From Acidithiobacillus ferrianus (GTDB lineage: Bacteria > Pseudomonadota > Gammaproteobacteria > Acidithiobacillales > Acidithiobacillaceae), in contig NZ_WNJL01000030.1 of NCBI RefSeq assembly GCF_010378095.1, forward strand, positions 238,501-302,500: a stretch of 64,000 bases of DNA, written 5' to 3'. Of the stretch, positions 34,247 through 43,887 are shown in pieces. A model generated the notes under the pieces. The model saw only the letters and a program-made list of their open reading frames with translations. It was not told where the DNA came from and made no database searches. The position numbers and the translations under genes were made by a program. The stretch's first letter is position 1, and the number at the start of each line of letters is the position of its first letter.

Positions 34247-35168
34247 TTTTTCAACTGGTTGTAAATTTCATTCTGCGGTGTTGCCTGCCGCCTCAACGGC
34301 GGGCCCCGCCCCGTGCTTACTTTCCCGCCCGCTAAACTGTTATCCATACCCATTTGTTGTTGTATGGCTTGATATGCCCAGCGTCTTGGCATCGGCCGAC
34401 AGCAAGAAAACCATAAAGCAAAGAGTATGTTTTAATATCATACCATATTCAACCATATTATATTCTTCGACCCCCTCGGGGGGTGCGCGGCGCGCCGTGT
34501 GGTATTTTATCCCTCGCATTTTCGGCTGCAGATGTGCTCACTTCTGTTATATCGGTCAAATGAACAAGGCGTAATTTTATCCAACCAATCCGCACCCCCT
34601 CTCTATGTTCATTGGTTTTTAAATGAATATCTATTTAAAGCATAATGCCGCACCCATGCTTCAAGTCGGTTGTAATATGTTTCATAAAGGGCGTTCGGCC
34701 GCGCTTAGAAGGTGCATGATAATCAAAAAGATATTAAAATAATTACTTGCTTATATGTCTATATTTACATATTGACTGGTGGCGGAAACATTTTCAAACG
34801 CTGCAGAGTAATTATCTGTTTTTATTATGTTTATCGTTCTCCATCGTAGCGCTTAGCATAAAACGTAGAGACACACGAAGTATCTGCCTTGCTGTAACTG
34901 AAAAAAATATTGCAAAGTGTAGCAATTTATACTAAATAGGGTGTTTGGATGTACTTCGGCATCCTGTTTAGTGCTTAGGATTCGACGGGGAATGGTAGAA
35001 AAGATTTCATAAGTTTTTACTATGTCTCTGCAGCGACAATAATCTGTCTTTATGACGGTGTTTGTTTGCTGGGGTTTTGTGTGTGGCGAGTCTGGCGAGA
35101 AGACCGGACCTATGAGCGTATATTTTTTAGCTAATATGCCTTAAAGCGCATACCGCAAAGGGGGGGTT
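34247..35168. other. Long AT-rich intergenic region upstream of the iron oxidation operon
   Basis: No gene supported. CCCCCTCGGGGGG near 34472-34484 can form a hairpin, and GGATG-N8-CATCC near 34956-34973 another. The last 200 bp must contain the cyc2 promoter; I cannot fix it from sequence. A GC-rich patch at 34275-34335 differs from its surroundings and may be a relic. Confidence 0.35.
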
Positions 35169-36626
35169 ATGGCTTCACTGTCCATGAGTTTGAAAAACAA
35201 GCAGGTGATCGTAGCATTAGCAGCGGTAAGTGGATTGTTTTTATCTTCAAGTGCTTGGGCGCTGCCTTCTTTCGCACGGCAGACAGGTTGGTCTTGCGCA
35301 GCCTGTCATACGTCCTATCCACAGTTGACCCCGATGGGCAGAATGTTCAAGTTGTTGGGGTTCACCACGACAAATCTTCAACATCAACAGAAACTGGAAG
35401 CGCGTTTCGGGAAAAGTGTCGGACTGCTTCTGTCCCGGGTTTCACAGTTCTCTATTTTCGTACAGGCGTCAGCCACCAATGTTGCAGGTGGACAGGCGGC
35501 ATTCGGCGGCACCAATACGAACGCTTCCCCAAATAATAACATTCAATTTCCACAACAGGTTAGCTTGTTCTATGCGGGTGAAATCACACCGCACATAGGC
35601 GATTTTTTACATTTAACCTATTCCGGTGGGGGTAGCGCGACTGGCGCCGGCGGATTTAGCTTCGATGATTCCAGTATCGTTTGGGCTCATCCCTGGAAGT
35701 TAGGCACGAATAACCTTTTGGTCACGGGTGTGGATGTCAACAATACACCCACCGCGATGGATCTGTGGAACACCACCCCGGATTGGCAGGCACCATTTTT
35801 TACCTCGGACTACTCATCCTGGGGGCACGTACCTCAGCCATTCATTGTAAACTCAGCCGGTGCGGCGTATCCACTAGCTGGCCTTGGCACATACGTCGCG
35901 GATATTTTTGGGCCTAACAAAGCTAATTGGCTCTACGCAGATGCGGACGTATATACGAATGCGCAGGGAACGCAACTCAATCCCGTTGGCAACTTCGCCA
36001 ATTATAATGGCGGACCCAATGGTAGACTTTCAGGGGCGGCGCCCTACGTCCGTCTGGCCTATCAACACGATTGGGGCGACTGGAACTGGGAAGTTGGTGC
36101 GTATGGTATGTGGTCCAGCGTGTATGATAGCCCAAACACCAAAACGGGCCCCATTGATCAATTCGATGATTATGATCTAGATACCCAACTCCAATGGCTG
36201 GACACCAACACCAATAACAACGTGACGGTACGCGCGGCATGGGTGAATGAGCAACAGCGTTTTGGTGCAGGCAGTACATCTTCGAGTTTGTCTTCAGGGA
36301 ACTTGAATTTCTTTAACCTGAACGCGACCTACTGGTATCACGATCATTATGGTATCCAGGGCGGTTATCGCAACGTGTGGGGAACTGCTAACCCTGCGCT
36401 CTACAACAATCCTAATACTGGCTACACCTACTCAGCTAATGGCTCTCCAGACACAAGTAATGAGTGGATAGAGGCCTCCTATCTGCCGTGGTGGAATACC
36501 CGGTTCTCCCTGCGATATGTCATATACAACAAGTTCAGGGGAGTGGGCGCACCATCCTCATCCACATCTGGATATGGGGCATCTAGTTATAACACCCTTG
36601 AGCTGCTGGCCTGGATAGCGTACTAG
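35169..36626 (+). CDS. cyc2: Cyc2, outer-membrane monohaem cytochrome-porin
   Basis: 485 residues, the length of Acidithiobacillus Cyc2. It takes electrons directly from Fe(II) at the outer membrane. Signal peptide (VIVALAAVSGLFLSSSAWA), then the single haem motif CAACH with the following TSYPQLTPMGRMFKLLGF, then a beta barrel of about 16 strands ending in an aromatic residue (LLAWIAY). G-rich ribosome site directly before the ATG. First gene of the iron oxidation operon; cyc1 follows after 11 bp. Confidence 0.96.
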   Translation: MASLSMSLKNKQVIVALAAVSGLFLSSSAWALPSFARQTGWSCAACHTSYPQLTPMGRMFKLLGFTTTNLQHQQKLEARFGKSVGLLLSRVSQFSIFVQASATNVAGGQAAFGGTNTNASPNNNIQFPQQVSLFYAGEITPHIGDFLHLTYSGGGSATGAGGFSFDDSSIVWAHPWKLGTNNLLVTGVDVNNTPTAMDLWNTTPDWQAPFFTSDYSSWGHVPQPFIVNSAGAAYPLAGLGTYVADIFGPNKANWLYADADVYTNAQGTQLNPVGNFANYNGGPNGRLSGAAPYVRLAYQHDWGDWNWEVGAYGMWSSVYDSPNTKTGPIDQFDDYDLDTQLQWLDTNTNNNVTVRAAWVNEQQRFGAGSTSSSLSSGNLNFFNLNATYWYHDHYGIQGGYRNVWGTANPALYNNPNTGYTYSANGSPDTSNEWIEASYLPWWNTRFSLRYVIYNKFRGVGAPSSSTSGYGASSYNTLELLAWIAY

Positions 36627-36637
36627 GAGACGAAGAC

Positions 36638-37327
36638 ATGATGACACACCTAAACAACCCCGGGCTCCCGGATAACAAGCAGAACGGTGCAACCAAACAA
36701 AAAAGAGCGATGGGCAAACCAGTGGCGCTGCTGATACTGAGTTCGCTTCTGGCAGTAGCTGGACAGGCGAGCGCCGCGGGTGGAGCGGGAGGACCGGCTC
36801 CATACCGTGTTTCCAGCGATTGTATGATATGCCATGGTATGACCGGTCATAACACGCTCTATCCGATTGTGCCTCGCTTGGCCGGACAGCATAAGGGATA
36901 CCTGGAGTTGCAGTTGAAGCAGTTTAAGGATCGGTCTCGGGGGGATCAGAACGGTGAGATTTATATGTGGCCGGTGGCCCAATCTCTGACCGCTGCCGAG
37001 ATGAAAGAACTGGCCAGTTACTTCGCGGCCCAGAAACCTGTGATGCAAAGCAGTGGAATCAAGCATGCGGGCATTAAAGAGGGGAAGGTCATCTTTAACC
37101 AGGGTGTCGCCGCCGCGCAGATCCCAGCCTGCATGGAGTGCCATGGATCGGATGGTCAAGGGGCGGGTGCATTTCCCCGTTTGGCGGGTCAGCGGTACGG
37201 ATATATTGTCCAGCAGTTGACGTATTTCCATAATGGTACGCGGGTAAATAGCCTGATGAACCAGATTGCGAAAAATATAACCGTGGCACAGATGAAGGAT
37301 GTGGCGGCTTATCTCTCGTCTTTGTAA
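36638..37327 (+). CDS. cyc1: Cyc1, dihaem c4-type cytochrome
   Basis: 229 residues with an N-terminal signal/anchor (about 30-48) and two c-type haem sites, CMICH and CMECH, each followed by the c4 pattern PRLAGQ, showing the internal duplication of cytochrome c4. In iron oxidation it passes electrons from rusticyanin to the aa3 oxidase. The reading frame starts only 11 bp after cyc2 with GGAGACGAAG as ribosome site. Confidence 0.95.
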   Translation: MMTHLNNPGLPDNKQNGATKQKRAMGKPVALLILSSLLAVAGQASAAGGAGGPAPYRVSSDCMICHGMTGHNTLYPIVPRLAGQHKGYLELQLKQFKDRSRGDQNGEIYMWPVAQSLTAAEMKELASYFAAQKPVMQSSGIKHAGIKEGKVIFNQGVAAAQIPACMECHGSDGQGAGAFPRLAGQRYGYIVQQLTYFHNGTRVNSLMNQIAKNITVAQMKDVAAYLSSL

Positions 37328-37432
37328 CGATTACCAAAGGAACTCATATCTCGGCTGACGTGGAGCCCGAATTGCTCTACGTCGGTTGGGGCTGTGCGTA
37401 GGTTATGCACGTTTGCGCGGAGGAATAGAAGT

Positions 37433-37984
37433 ATGGCGGCAGGAAGAGGTACGGCTACGGTGCTCATATCCGTTGTGGTATGCGCGGCAGTCATTGTGGG
37501 CGCTCTGCAGTGGGAAAAAGGGGTTGCATTGCCGAGTCCATCTGGACAGGTCATCAATGGCGTACACCATTATACGATTGACGAGTTCAATTATTATTAC
37601 AAACCCGATCGCCTCACTTGGCACGTCGGTGAAAAGGTAGAGCTAACGATTCATAATAGATCACAATCAGCGCCGCCGATCGCGCATCAGTTTTCCATCG
37701 GACGGACCCTGGTTTCCCGCAACAATGGTTTCCCCAAGTCACAAGCCATAGCGGTGGGTTGGAAAGACAATTTCTTTGATGGGGTCCCTATCACCAGTGG
37801 CGGTCAGACGGGACCCATACCCGCATTCTCCGTCAGCCTGAACGGCGGTGACAAATATACCTTCAGTTTTGTGGTACCCAACAAACCCGGCAAATGGGAG
37901 TACGGCTGTTTTCTCCAGACCGGGGAGCACTTCATGAATGGGATGCACGGGGTGATCGATATATTACCGGCGCAAGGCAGTTAA
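37433..37984 (+). CDS. acoP: AcoP-like cupredoxin
   Basis: 183 residues from ATG 37433 (GGAGGAAT upstream). N-terminal membrane anchor (TVLISVVVCAAVIVGAL), then a cupredoxin domain with likely copper ligands His in PIAHQF, Cys in EYGCFLQ, His in TGEHF and Met in NGMHG. It corresponds to the ORF between cyc1 and coxB of the rus operon, described as AcoP, a copper protein associated with the cytochrome oxidase in Acidithiobacillus ferrooxidans. coxB follows after 14 bp. Confidence 0.88.
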   Translation: MAAGRGTATVLISVVVCAAVIVGALQWEKGVALPSPSGQVINGVHHYTIDEFNYYYKPDRLTWHVGEKVELTIHNRSQSAPPIAHQFSIGRTLVSRNNGFPKSQAIAVGWKDNFFDGVPITSGGQTGPIPAFSVSLNGGDKYTFSFVVPNKPGKWEYGCFLQTGEHFMNGMHGVIDILPAQGS

Positions 37985-37998
37985 TCAGAGAGGGCATT

Positions 37999-38763
37999 AT
38001 GAACGCTGCAAAAGAAAATTTATGGAAAGCTTTCCGTGGCCTTGTGCTGGTATGGATTGTGGGCATGGCGATCGGCGAGACGCTGATCGCCTGGGGCATC
38101 AACAACTGGCCGCTCGTGGGGAGTGTCCAGGCCCGTATCACGGCGGACGCGACCACGTATCTGATGTGGCAGGCCGTGGCGATCTACGTGCTGGTGGGCG
38201 GGGCGATTGTCTATAGCGCGATGCGCTTTCGCGCCTCGTCGGCATCGGATGCGGTGATTCCGGAGAACCAAAAACGTACCTGGGCCCCTTTCGTGGTGAC
38301 TTGGCTGGTCCTGGCGATCGGCATCAACCTGGCCAATACCATTTATCCCGGCATGGTGGGCTTGGAACAGCTCTGGGCCATTCAGATGGACACCAAGAGT
38401 CCTCTGGTGGTCGATGTGACTGCACAGCAATGGAAGTGGACGTTTTCCTATCCGAAGCAGGGGGTCACGGATGTTTCCCAACTGGTGGTTCCCGAGGGAC
38501 GCACCATAGACTTCGTGCTGCGGACCAAGGATGTTATGCACGATTTCTGGGTGCCTGCCTGGGGGGAGAAGAAGGATGTCATTCCCAATGAGGTAAGGCA
38601 CCTGTTTATCACACCGACCGCCCTGGGGTCCACCGCCACGAACCCGATGCTCCGGGTGCAGTGCGCCATGATCTGTGGCAATGGCCACCCATTGATGCGC
38701 GCCCCGGTGAAGGTGGTCACCGCGGCCAAGTTCAAGACATGGGTGTCAAACAATAGTTTTTAA
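37999..38763 (+). CDS. coxB: Cytochrome c oxidase subunit II
   Basis: 254 residues from ATG 37999 (AGAGAGG upstream). Two transmembrane helices (about 10-30 and 50-75) precede the periplasmic CuA domain, with QQWKWTFSYP, HDFWVPAWGEKKDV and the binuclear copper motif CAMICGNGHPLM (C-x3-C-x3-H). It receives electrons from Cyc1/AcoP. Part of the aa3 oxidase of the iron oxidation operon. Confidence 0.97.
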   Translation: MNAAKENLWKAFRGLVLVWIVGMAIGETLIAWGINNWPLVGSVQARITADATTYLMWQAVAIYVLVGGAIVYSAMRFRASSASDAVIPENQKRTWAPFVVTWLVLAIGINLANTIYPGMVGLEQLWAIQMDTKSPLVVDVTAQQWKWTFSYPKQGVTDVSQLVVPEGRTIDFVLRTKDVMHDFWVPAWGEKKDVIPNEVRHLFITPTALGSTATNPMLRVQCAMICGNGHPLMRAPVKVVTAAKFKTWVSNNSF

Positions 38764-38823
38764 GGCGCCGATGAAGTTTTGATCGCATCTGGAATAAGTA
38801 TTATAGGTAAGGAGAAACACCGT

Positions 38824-40707
38824 ATGGCAACCAATGAAATGCAGGCGCAAGCGCTGAATGAGACGGGGGGTGGCAAGACTTCGTTCGCGATCAGCATGCT
38901 GTTTCCACTCTTTCGCGCGACGCTGTGGGGTTTGACCGGATATTTTGCCGCGGCATGGATCACCGCGGCGCTGCTTGGGAGCGTCATCGTGAATCCGCTG
39001 CCTGCCACGGTGGGGTATATCGTGGGGTTAGTGGGCTGGCTGATGGGCAGCGGTCTTTGGGAGGGGTGGATTCGCCGCGCGTTCGGCGGGGCCGAAGCGC
39101 CCGCATACACCGGCGTGGAACGTTACTTTCGTTTCGGGCCCGATTCAAAATCTACGGCGGTGCGGTACGTGGTGTTCAACGTGGTCGCATTCTTCTTCGC
39201 GGGCCTGGCAGCCATGGCTATTCGGGTGGAACTGCTGACGCCAGATTCGACGGGCTGGTGGATGTCGACGATCCATTACAATATGACCTTTGGCATCCAC
39301 GGCCTGATGATGCTGCTAGCGGTTGCCGCATCTGTCATCGTGGGTGGTGTCGGCTATTATCTGGTGCCCTTGATGCTCGGCGTCAGAAATGTGGTATTTC
39401 CAAAACTCCTAGGGCTTAGCTGGTGGCTCTTGCCACCGGCGGCCTTTGCCGTGTTTATGAGTCCAACGATCGGGGGATTTCAAACCGGCTGGTGGGGTTA
39501 TCCGCCATTGGCGCAGAATAGCGGCAGCGGTATCGTGTTCTACGTCCTGGGTGCCGCAACCCTTCTTACCGCGTCGGTGCTCGGCGCAATCAATATCGCA
39601 GGGACCATGGTTTACATGCGGGCCAAGGGGATGAGCCTGGGGCGTGTTCCCATCTTTGTGTGGGGGTTATTTGCCGCCTCGACCATCCTTATCGTCGAAG
39701 CCCCGGCCACCTTCACAGGCGCGCTCATGGATTTGTCCGATATGATCCTCGGAAGTCATTTCTACACCGGCCCGACTGGCCATCCTCTGGCCTACATGGA
39801 TCAGTTCTGGTTCCTGTTTCACCCGGAGGTATATGTTTTTGCGCTTCCTGCCTTTGCTATCTGGCTGGAGATCCTTCCGGCTGCGGCGAAGCGTCCGCTG
39901 TTTGCCAGAAACTGGGCCATCGCGGGATTGGTCGGTGTTTCCATGCTGGGGGCGATGCTGGGGGTTCATCACTATTTTACCGCGGTGAGTCCGGCGCGCA
40001 TGCCCATATTCATGACATTTACAGAAACGGTATCCATTCCCACCGGATTTATTTATTTGTCAGCTATCGGGACCCTCTGGGGAGGGCGGTTAAAAATCAA
40101 TGCGGCGGTACTGTTGGTGCTTATGGCCATGATGAACTTCCTGGTTGGTGGTTTGACCGGTATATTCAATGCCGACGTACCAGCGGATCTTCAACTCCAC
40201 AATACCTATTGGGTGGTCGCGCACTTCCACTACACCATCCTGGGCGCCGTTATTTTTACCTGGATAGCCGCGCTGTATTGGTGGTTCCCCAAGGTCACCG
40301 GCCGCAAGATCAACGAGTTCTGGGGAAAATTTCACGCATGGTGGTTTTTCGTATTTTTCAATTGCACGTTCTTCCCCATGTTTATCGCTGGAATTGAGGG
40401 GATGAATCGGCGTATTGCCATCTACCTGCCTTACCTGCATGGCATCAATCTATTCATATCCATCTCTGCGTTCCTGCTCGGCGCGGGCTTCCTCATCCCG
40501 CTGGCAAACCTTGTCTATAGTTGGCGTCGTGGAGAAAAAGCCGAGCCAAACCCATGGGGCAGTAAGGGCTTGGAATGGCAAATAAAATCACCCACGCCGT
40601 ATATACCCTTCCCGGAAGGAACGGAGCCGGAGGTCGTCGGCCCGAATGACAACTATGCTGCTGGATCAAAAGAACCCTTTGTCTGGGTCTCCACACCCAG
40701 CAAATAA
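38824..40707 (+). CDS. coxA: Cytochrome c oxidase subunit I (aa3)
   Basis: 627 residues from ATG 38824, where AAGGAG lies 9 bp upstream; the longer start at 38779 is less likely. About 14 hydrophobic helices. Haem and CuB ligands: His in TFGIHGLMMLL, HPEVY (CuB His plus the cross-linked Tyr), GVHHYFTA and VAHFHYTIL. It reduces O2 to water with electrons from Fe(II) at acid pH. Longer at both ends than mitochondrial-type subunit I, as in other acidophile enzymes. Confidence 0.98.
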   Translation: MATNEMQAQALNETGGGKTSFAISMLFPLFRATLWGLTGYFAAAWITAALLGSVIVNPLPATVGYIVGLVGWLMGSGLWEGWIRRAFGGAEAPAYTGVERYFRFGPDSKSTAVRYVVFNVVAFFFAGLAAMAIRVELLTPDSTGWWMSTIHYNMTFGIHGLMMLLAVAASVIVGGVGYYLVPLMLGVRNVVFPKLLGLSWWLLPPAAFAVFMSPTIGGFQTGWWGYPPLAQNSGSGIVFYVLGAATLLTASVLGAINIAGTMVYMRAKGMSLGRVPIFVWGLFAASTILIVEAPATFTGALMDLSDMILGSHFYTGPTGHPLAYMDQFWFLFHPEVYVFALPAFAIWLEILPAAAKRPLFARNWAIAGLVGVSMLGAMLGVHHYFTAVSPARMPIFMTFTETVSIPTGFIYLSAIGTLWGGRLKINAAVLLVLMAMMNFLVGGLTGIFNADVPADLQLHNTYWVVAHFHYTILGAVIFTWIAALYWWFPKVTGRKINEFWGKFHAWWFFVFFNCTFFPMFIAGIEGMNRRIAIYLPYLHGINLFISISAFLLGAGFLIPLANLVYSWRRGEKAEPNPWGSKGLEWQIKSPTPYIPFPEGTEPEVVGPNDNYAAGSKEPFVWVSTPSK

Positions 40708-40725
40708 ATTAGGAGGAATTAAATT

Positions 40726-41280
40726 ATGGCAGAAAATGGTTATGCTAGCTTAATGGATCCCGCTCCTGAGCGGGCGAAGCGGGGGGCGTTTTTCTTTCTG
40801 ACGCTGTTTGCGTCGATTGTCTTTGCGATGTGGGATCTCGCGCGTTTCCTGTGGGGAGGGACCGGGGTCCCGAGCACGCTGAATATGGGCGTGGGTATTG
40901 GTCTCACCGTTCTGATGTTGATCAGCCTGGTGCCGGTCTTTGGCGCGCAGAGAAAGCTTAATCAAGGCGATGATAAAGGCATTCTCAGCAGCATGGGCGC
41001 CCTGCTGGTTGTTGCGGTGATAATGATCTGTGGGATTGTCTACAGTTGGACCTCGTTACCTATCAGCAGTGGCTACGGAGGCATTTATGACATCACCACA
41101 GGATGGTTTTTGTTGCACTTTGTGGCCGCCATCCTGGCGTTTCTTGCGACCATTATGAAAGGAAGCCGCACACCGGAGCGTGCGAAAAGAGAACGATGGG
41201 TGTCCTACAATGTGCTTATGTACTGGGGCGGGATGGTTGTTCTATGGGTGGTTTTCTTTGGCATCTTCTATCTGGCATGA
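40726..41280 (+). CDS. coxC: Cytochrome c oxidase subunit III
   Basis: 184 residues with five hydrophobic helices, matching the short CoxC of the rus operon rather than the seven-helix form. No metal ligands are expected. AGGAGG site 8 bp before the ATG; coxA ends 18 bp upstream and coxD starts 42 bp downstream. Identification rests on position and topology as much as on sequence. Confidence 0.88.
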   Translation: MAENGYASLMDPAPERAKRGAFFFLTLFASIVFAMWDLARFLWGGTGVPSTLNMGVGIGLTVLMLISLVPVFGAQRKLNQGDDKGILSSMGALLVVAVIMICGIVYSWTSLPISSGYGGIYDITTGWFLLHFVAAILAFLATIMKGSRTPERAKRERWVSYNVLMYWGGMVVLWVVFFGIFYLA

Positions 41281-41322
41281 TTTTGCAGTGAATGGTCATC
41301 ACGATACAGTGAGGTAGAACTA

Positions 41323-41517
41323 ATGGATATGTCGCATTTGTCGTTTATTATCCCGGCTGGGGCCGACACCCCGGCATTTTTCTGGTTGACAGGGTATATC
41401 GGATTCCCCGTGGTTTTTTTGAGCACATACTTCTGGTGGGTATTAAAAGAGGCTGCAAAGGAAGACCGGATACGCATCCTGAAGAAGGCTGAAAATAATC
41501 CATCTAGCGGTGGATGA
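41323..41517 (+). CDS. coxD: Cytochrome c oxidase subunit IV-like small protein
   Basis: 64 residues with one strong transmembrane helix (TGYIGFPVVFLSTYFWWVL) followed by a charged tail (KEAAKEDRIRILKKAE). It occupies the coxD position of the iron oxidation operon. Preceded by GAGGTAG. Its role is probably structural. Confidence 0.82.
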   Translation: MDMSHLSFIIPAGADTPAFFWLTGYIGFPVVFLSTYFWWVLKEAAKEDRIRILKKAENNPSSGG

Positions 41518-41662
41518 ATCGGTACGCGTGAAGGGGGGGCGATAGCCCTCTGCTGATCTGTATGAATGTGGCACAGCGTGAATTTGGGTTTTTATGACGG
41601 GCATTGGGATATCGGCGCTTTTTATGATATTGAGCATGTCCGTGTAATGGGGAGGGTTCATC

Positions 41663-41809
41663 ATGTCCGAAGAAGAATATTCCGTGGTCTGTGGTGATGG
41701 TGATGGTGATGATGGGGCGTGGGACGGAAACACGGTCTTGATCATCGCGCTGTTGTGGGCTATTATAGCATTGGGCACTTATTACGCTGTGCTTAGGCTG
41801 TTGTTTTGA
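41663..41809 (+). CDS. 48-residue membrane protein between coxD and rus
   Basis: Starts MSEEEYSVVCGDGDGDDGAW and has one C-terminal helix (TVLIIALLWAIIALGTYYAVL). GGGGAGG at 41649-41655 lies 7 bp before the ATG. The acidic GDGDGDD run could bind a cation, or simply keep the N-terminus outside. No family recognised. Same strand and spacing as the operon genes, so probably co-transcribed with coxBACD and rus and possibly another small oxidase subunit. Confidence 0.5.
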   Translation: MSEEEYSVVCGDGDGDDGAWDGNTVLIIALLWAIIALGTYYAVLRLLF

Positions 41810-41943
41810 GGTGTCTGTTTAATTGGGGTGGTTGGGGTGACGGAGCTGGTGCGGTAGCGTGTGACCTGGCCGGAGGACTGACGCTTTGCTCTACCACGGT
41901 ATTTGGTTCAAATCATGTTAAACGTAAGGAGAAACCATAAGTT

Positions 41944-42507
41944 ATGAATACGCAGAAAAAACGCAAAAGAACTGCTCTGTATTCTGTTGGTGCCGCTGCT
42001 ATTCTGGCTGCCACACTGAGTATGAGCACCGCGATGGCCGCTACTTTGGATACTTCGTGGAAAGAGGCGACGCTTCCCCAGGTAAAAGCCATGCTGGCCA
42101 AAGACTCTGGAAAGGTCAGTGGTGATACGGTCATTTACAGCGGCAAGACAGTGCATGTAGTCGCAGCATCTGTTCTTCCAGGATTCCCGTTTCCGAGTTT
42201 TGAAGTGCATGACAAAAAGAATCCGACTTTGGAAATCCCTGCGGGAGCGACGGTGGATGTGACCTTCATTAACCCTAACAAGGGGTTTGGCCACAGTTTT
42301 GATATTACCAAAAAAGGACCGCCTTATGCGGTTATGCCGGTGATTGATCCTATTGTCGCGGGTACTGGATTCAGTCCCGTTCCTAAGGGTGGAAAATTTG
42401 GATACACCAATTTTACTTGGCACCCGACGGCGGGCACTTATTACTACGTATGTCAGATACCTGGCCACGCGGCGACGGGGATGTTTGGTAAGATCATCGT
42501 CAAGTAA
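41944..42507 (+). CDS. rus: Rusticyanin
   Basis: 187-residue precursor of the periplasmic blue copper protein that relays electrons from Cyc2 to Cyc1. Signal peptide to about AMA, then the mature domain starting TLDTSWKEATLPQVK. The copper ligands are intact: His in GFGHSFD, Cys in YYVCQIP, His in PGHAA and Met in TGMFG. Closer to the RusA type. It ends the operon; hairpins follow. Confidence 0.98.
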   Translation: MNTQKKRKRTALYSVGAAAILAATLSMSTAMAATLDTSWKEATLPQVKAMLAKDSGKVSGDTVIYSGKTVHVVAASVLPGFPFPSFEVHDKKNPTLEIPAGATVDVTFINPNKGFGHSFDITKKGPPYAVMPVIDPIVAGTGFSPVPKGGKFGYTNFTWHPTAGTYYYVCQIPGHAATGMFGKIIVK

Positions 42508-42916
42508 GCGGTTTGGGCACTGCGGTATCACAAGATCATTCTGGTGATTGCGGTGCCCGGCATGCAAGACGTAAGGCTAGGGCATGTAATGTGCCCTGGC
42601 CTTTATTGATCGATCCTCGTAGTGAAAAGCCGTCTTGCAGATCCAGGAGTAGAGTGTGGTATTTTCAGTTTGCTGTCTTTTGTTGCGCCAAGTTATTTTT
42701 AGCGGTTCCCATCTATCATTTGTTGAGGTCGTCAGCGTGATAGCGTGGAATGGTTAGCATGCATGTCCGTCATATATATGATACTTAGGAGTGGATGCTA
42801 CAGATACATCCATTCATAGGAGAGCATAGCTACATTAGCTGACCTATTGTGAAAATATTATGGTTGAAATGCAGATATAATGATGATTATGCGGCGGCTT
42901 AAAAGGGTGGTGTAAT
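42508..42916. other. Intergenic region between rus and ctaA
   Basis: Holds a terminator (separate entry) and, just after the rus stop, an inverted repeat with arms GGGCAC (42515-42520) and GTGCCC (42553-42558) enclosing ATCAC/GTGAT. The remaining 300 bp are AT-rich and should contain the ctaA promoter, which I cannot place. Confidence 0.4.
42573..42607 (+). terminator. Rho-independent terminator of the iron oxidation operon
   Basis: AAGGCTAGGGCA pairs with TGCCCTGGCCTT around a short loop (one internal mismatch), followed by a T-rich stretch. It lies 65 bp after rus and before the ctaA promoter region. Confidence 0.7.
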
Positions 42917-43873
42917 TTGCGGGGTAATATTAAACGACAACTAGGGGGAAGCCCTACCACAATAGGTGAGGAAACTCATCTCCCGCATGCCGTAGAAGGA
43001 GATTTGACGACGACGGTGCGGGTCATTGGCTGGTTGATTACCGGGATGCTCCTGGCAGCGTTGGTGGCGGGGTTGTGGCGCGGCTTCACCAGTCATCGAG
43101 GTCTGGTGCTTAACCTTGTTAACGGTCTCGAAACCAGCGAAGTCGGTTTTGCCATCATCCTGATTCTTCTGGGTAGTATCGTTGAGGGGTTCGGTTATGG
43201 TTTATCCCTCGGCACTCGCTGGCCCTATACCCGCAACATTGTTGTGCTGATGGCGCGTGGTGATCCCGAAGCAGCTCATCGTCTGGTGGCGACTTTGGTT
43301 GGTCTGGTGGCCCTGGCGTTGGTGATTTTGTCTCCCAATGTCACCACCATCAGTGGTTTGTCACTGATCGTGGTGACTGCGCTGTTTGGTATGGGAACCT
43401 TGTATGTGCTCGCTGGCCGGGCCCCCGCTTTTGTGCATGGCACTCACGGCTTGTTGGCTTACGGCGTTTTTCTCGTCTATCTAACGAGCCTTGTCTATCC
43501 AGGCCTCAGTTTTTGGACTTATCTCGGTGCCATAGGCGCGCTACACGCCTTGTTGCTTGCGGTTTTTCTCGGGGGTATGACCACGGGCCAGCGCGGTTTC
43601 GGTACCGCCATCGAGCCCTTTGTTAGGCCGCGGAAGGGTTCTCAGTGGACTATCGTCGCCCACGTCAGTGCGGCCCTATTACTGGTTGCCACTCTTGGTT
43701 GGATGATGCCTGCTTATCCTGTTGCATTCTTTCTTGCGGTGACTCAGGTCGCGGTTGGTTTTCTGCTCTTCCATGCGGTCAACCTCAAACCCAAGGACCC
43801 TGGCATTTTGGTAGCGTTTCACCAGTTTATGGTTTTGCTCATGTGTCTCGCCATTGTTTTGCGATGGCGTTGA
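42917..43873 (+). CDS. ctaA: CtaA-like haem A synthase
   Basis: 318 residues from a TTG start at 42917 (GGGTGGTG upstream); a later ATG is possible. About eight hydrophobic helices with paired His residues (EAAHRLVATLVGL; FVHGTHGLLAYGV; IVAHVSAALLL; VAFHQFMVLL), as in the COX15/CtaA family that oxidises haem O to haem A for aa3 oxidases. It precedes ctaB and a MFS gene, the ctaABT order known in Acidithiobacillus beside the rus operon. Confidence 0.88.
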   Translation: MRGNIKRQLGGSPTTIGEETHLPHAVEGDLTTTVRVIGWLITGMLLAALVAGLWRGFTSHRGLVLNLVNGLETSEVGFAIILILLGSIVEGFGYGLSLGTRWPYTRNIVVLMARGDPEAAHRLVATLVGLVALALVILSPNVTTISGLSLIVVTALFGMGTLYVLAGRAPAFVHGTHGLLAYGVFLVYLTSLVYPGLSFWTYLGAIGALHALLLAVFLGGMTTGQRGFGTAIEPFVRPRKGSQWTIVAHVSAALLLVATLGWMMPAYPVAFFLAVTQVAVGFLLFHAVNLKPKDPGILVAFHQFMVLLMCLAIVLRWR

Positions 43874-43887
43874 ATGAGGTTTTGGCT

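Noticed and set aside
42837..42880. TGG...GC pair upstream of ctaA as a sigma54 promoter
   Set aside because: GG to GC spacing is not the required 12 bp.
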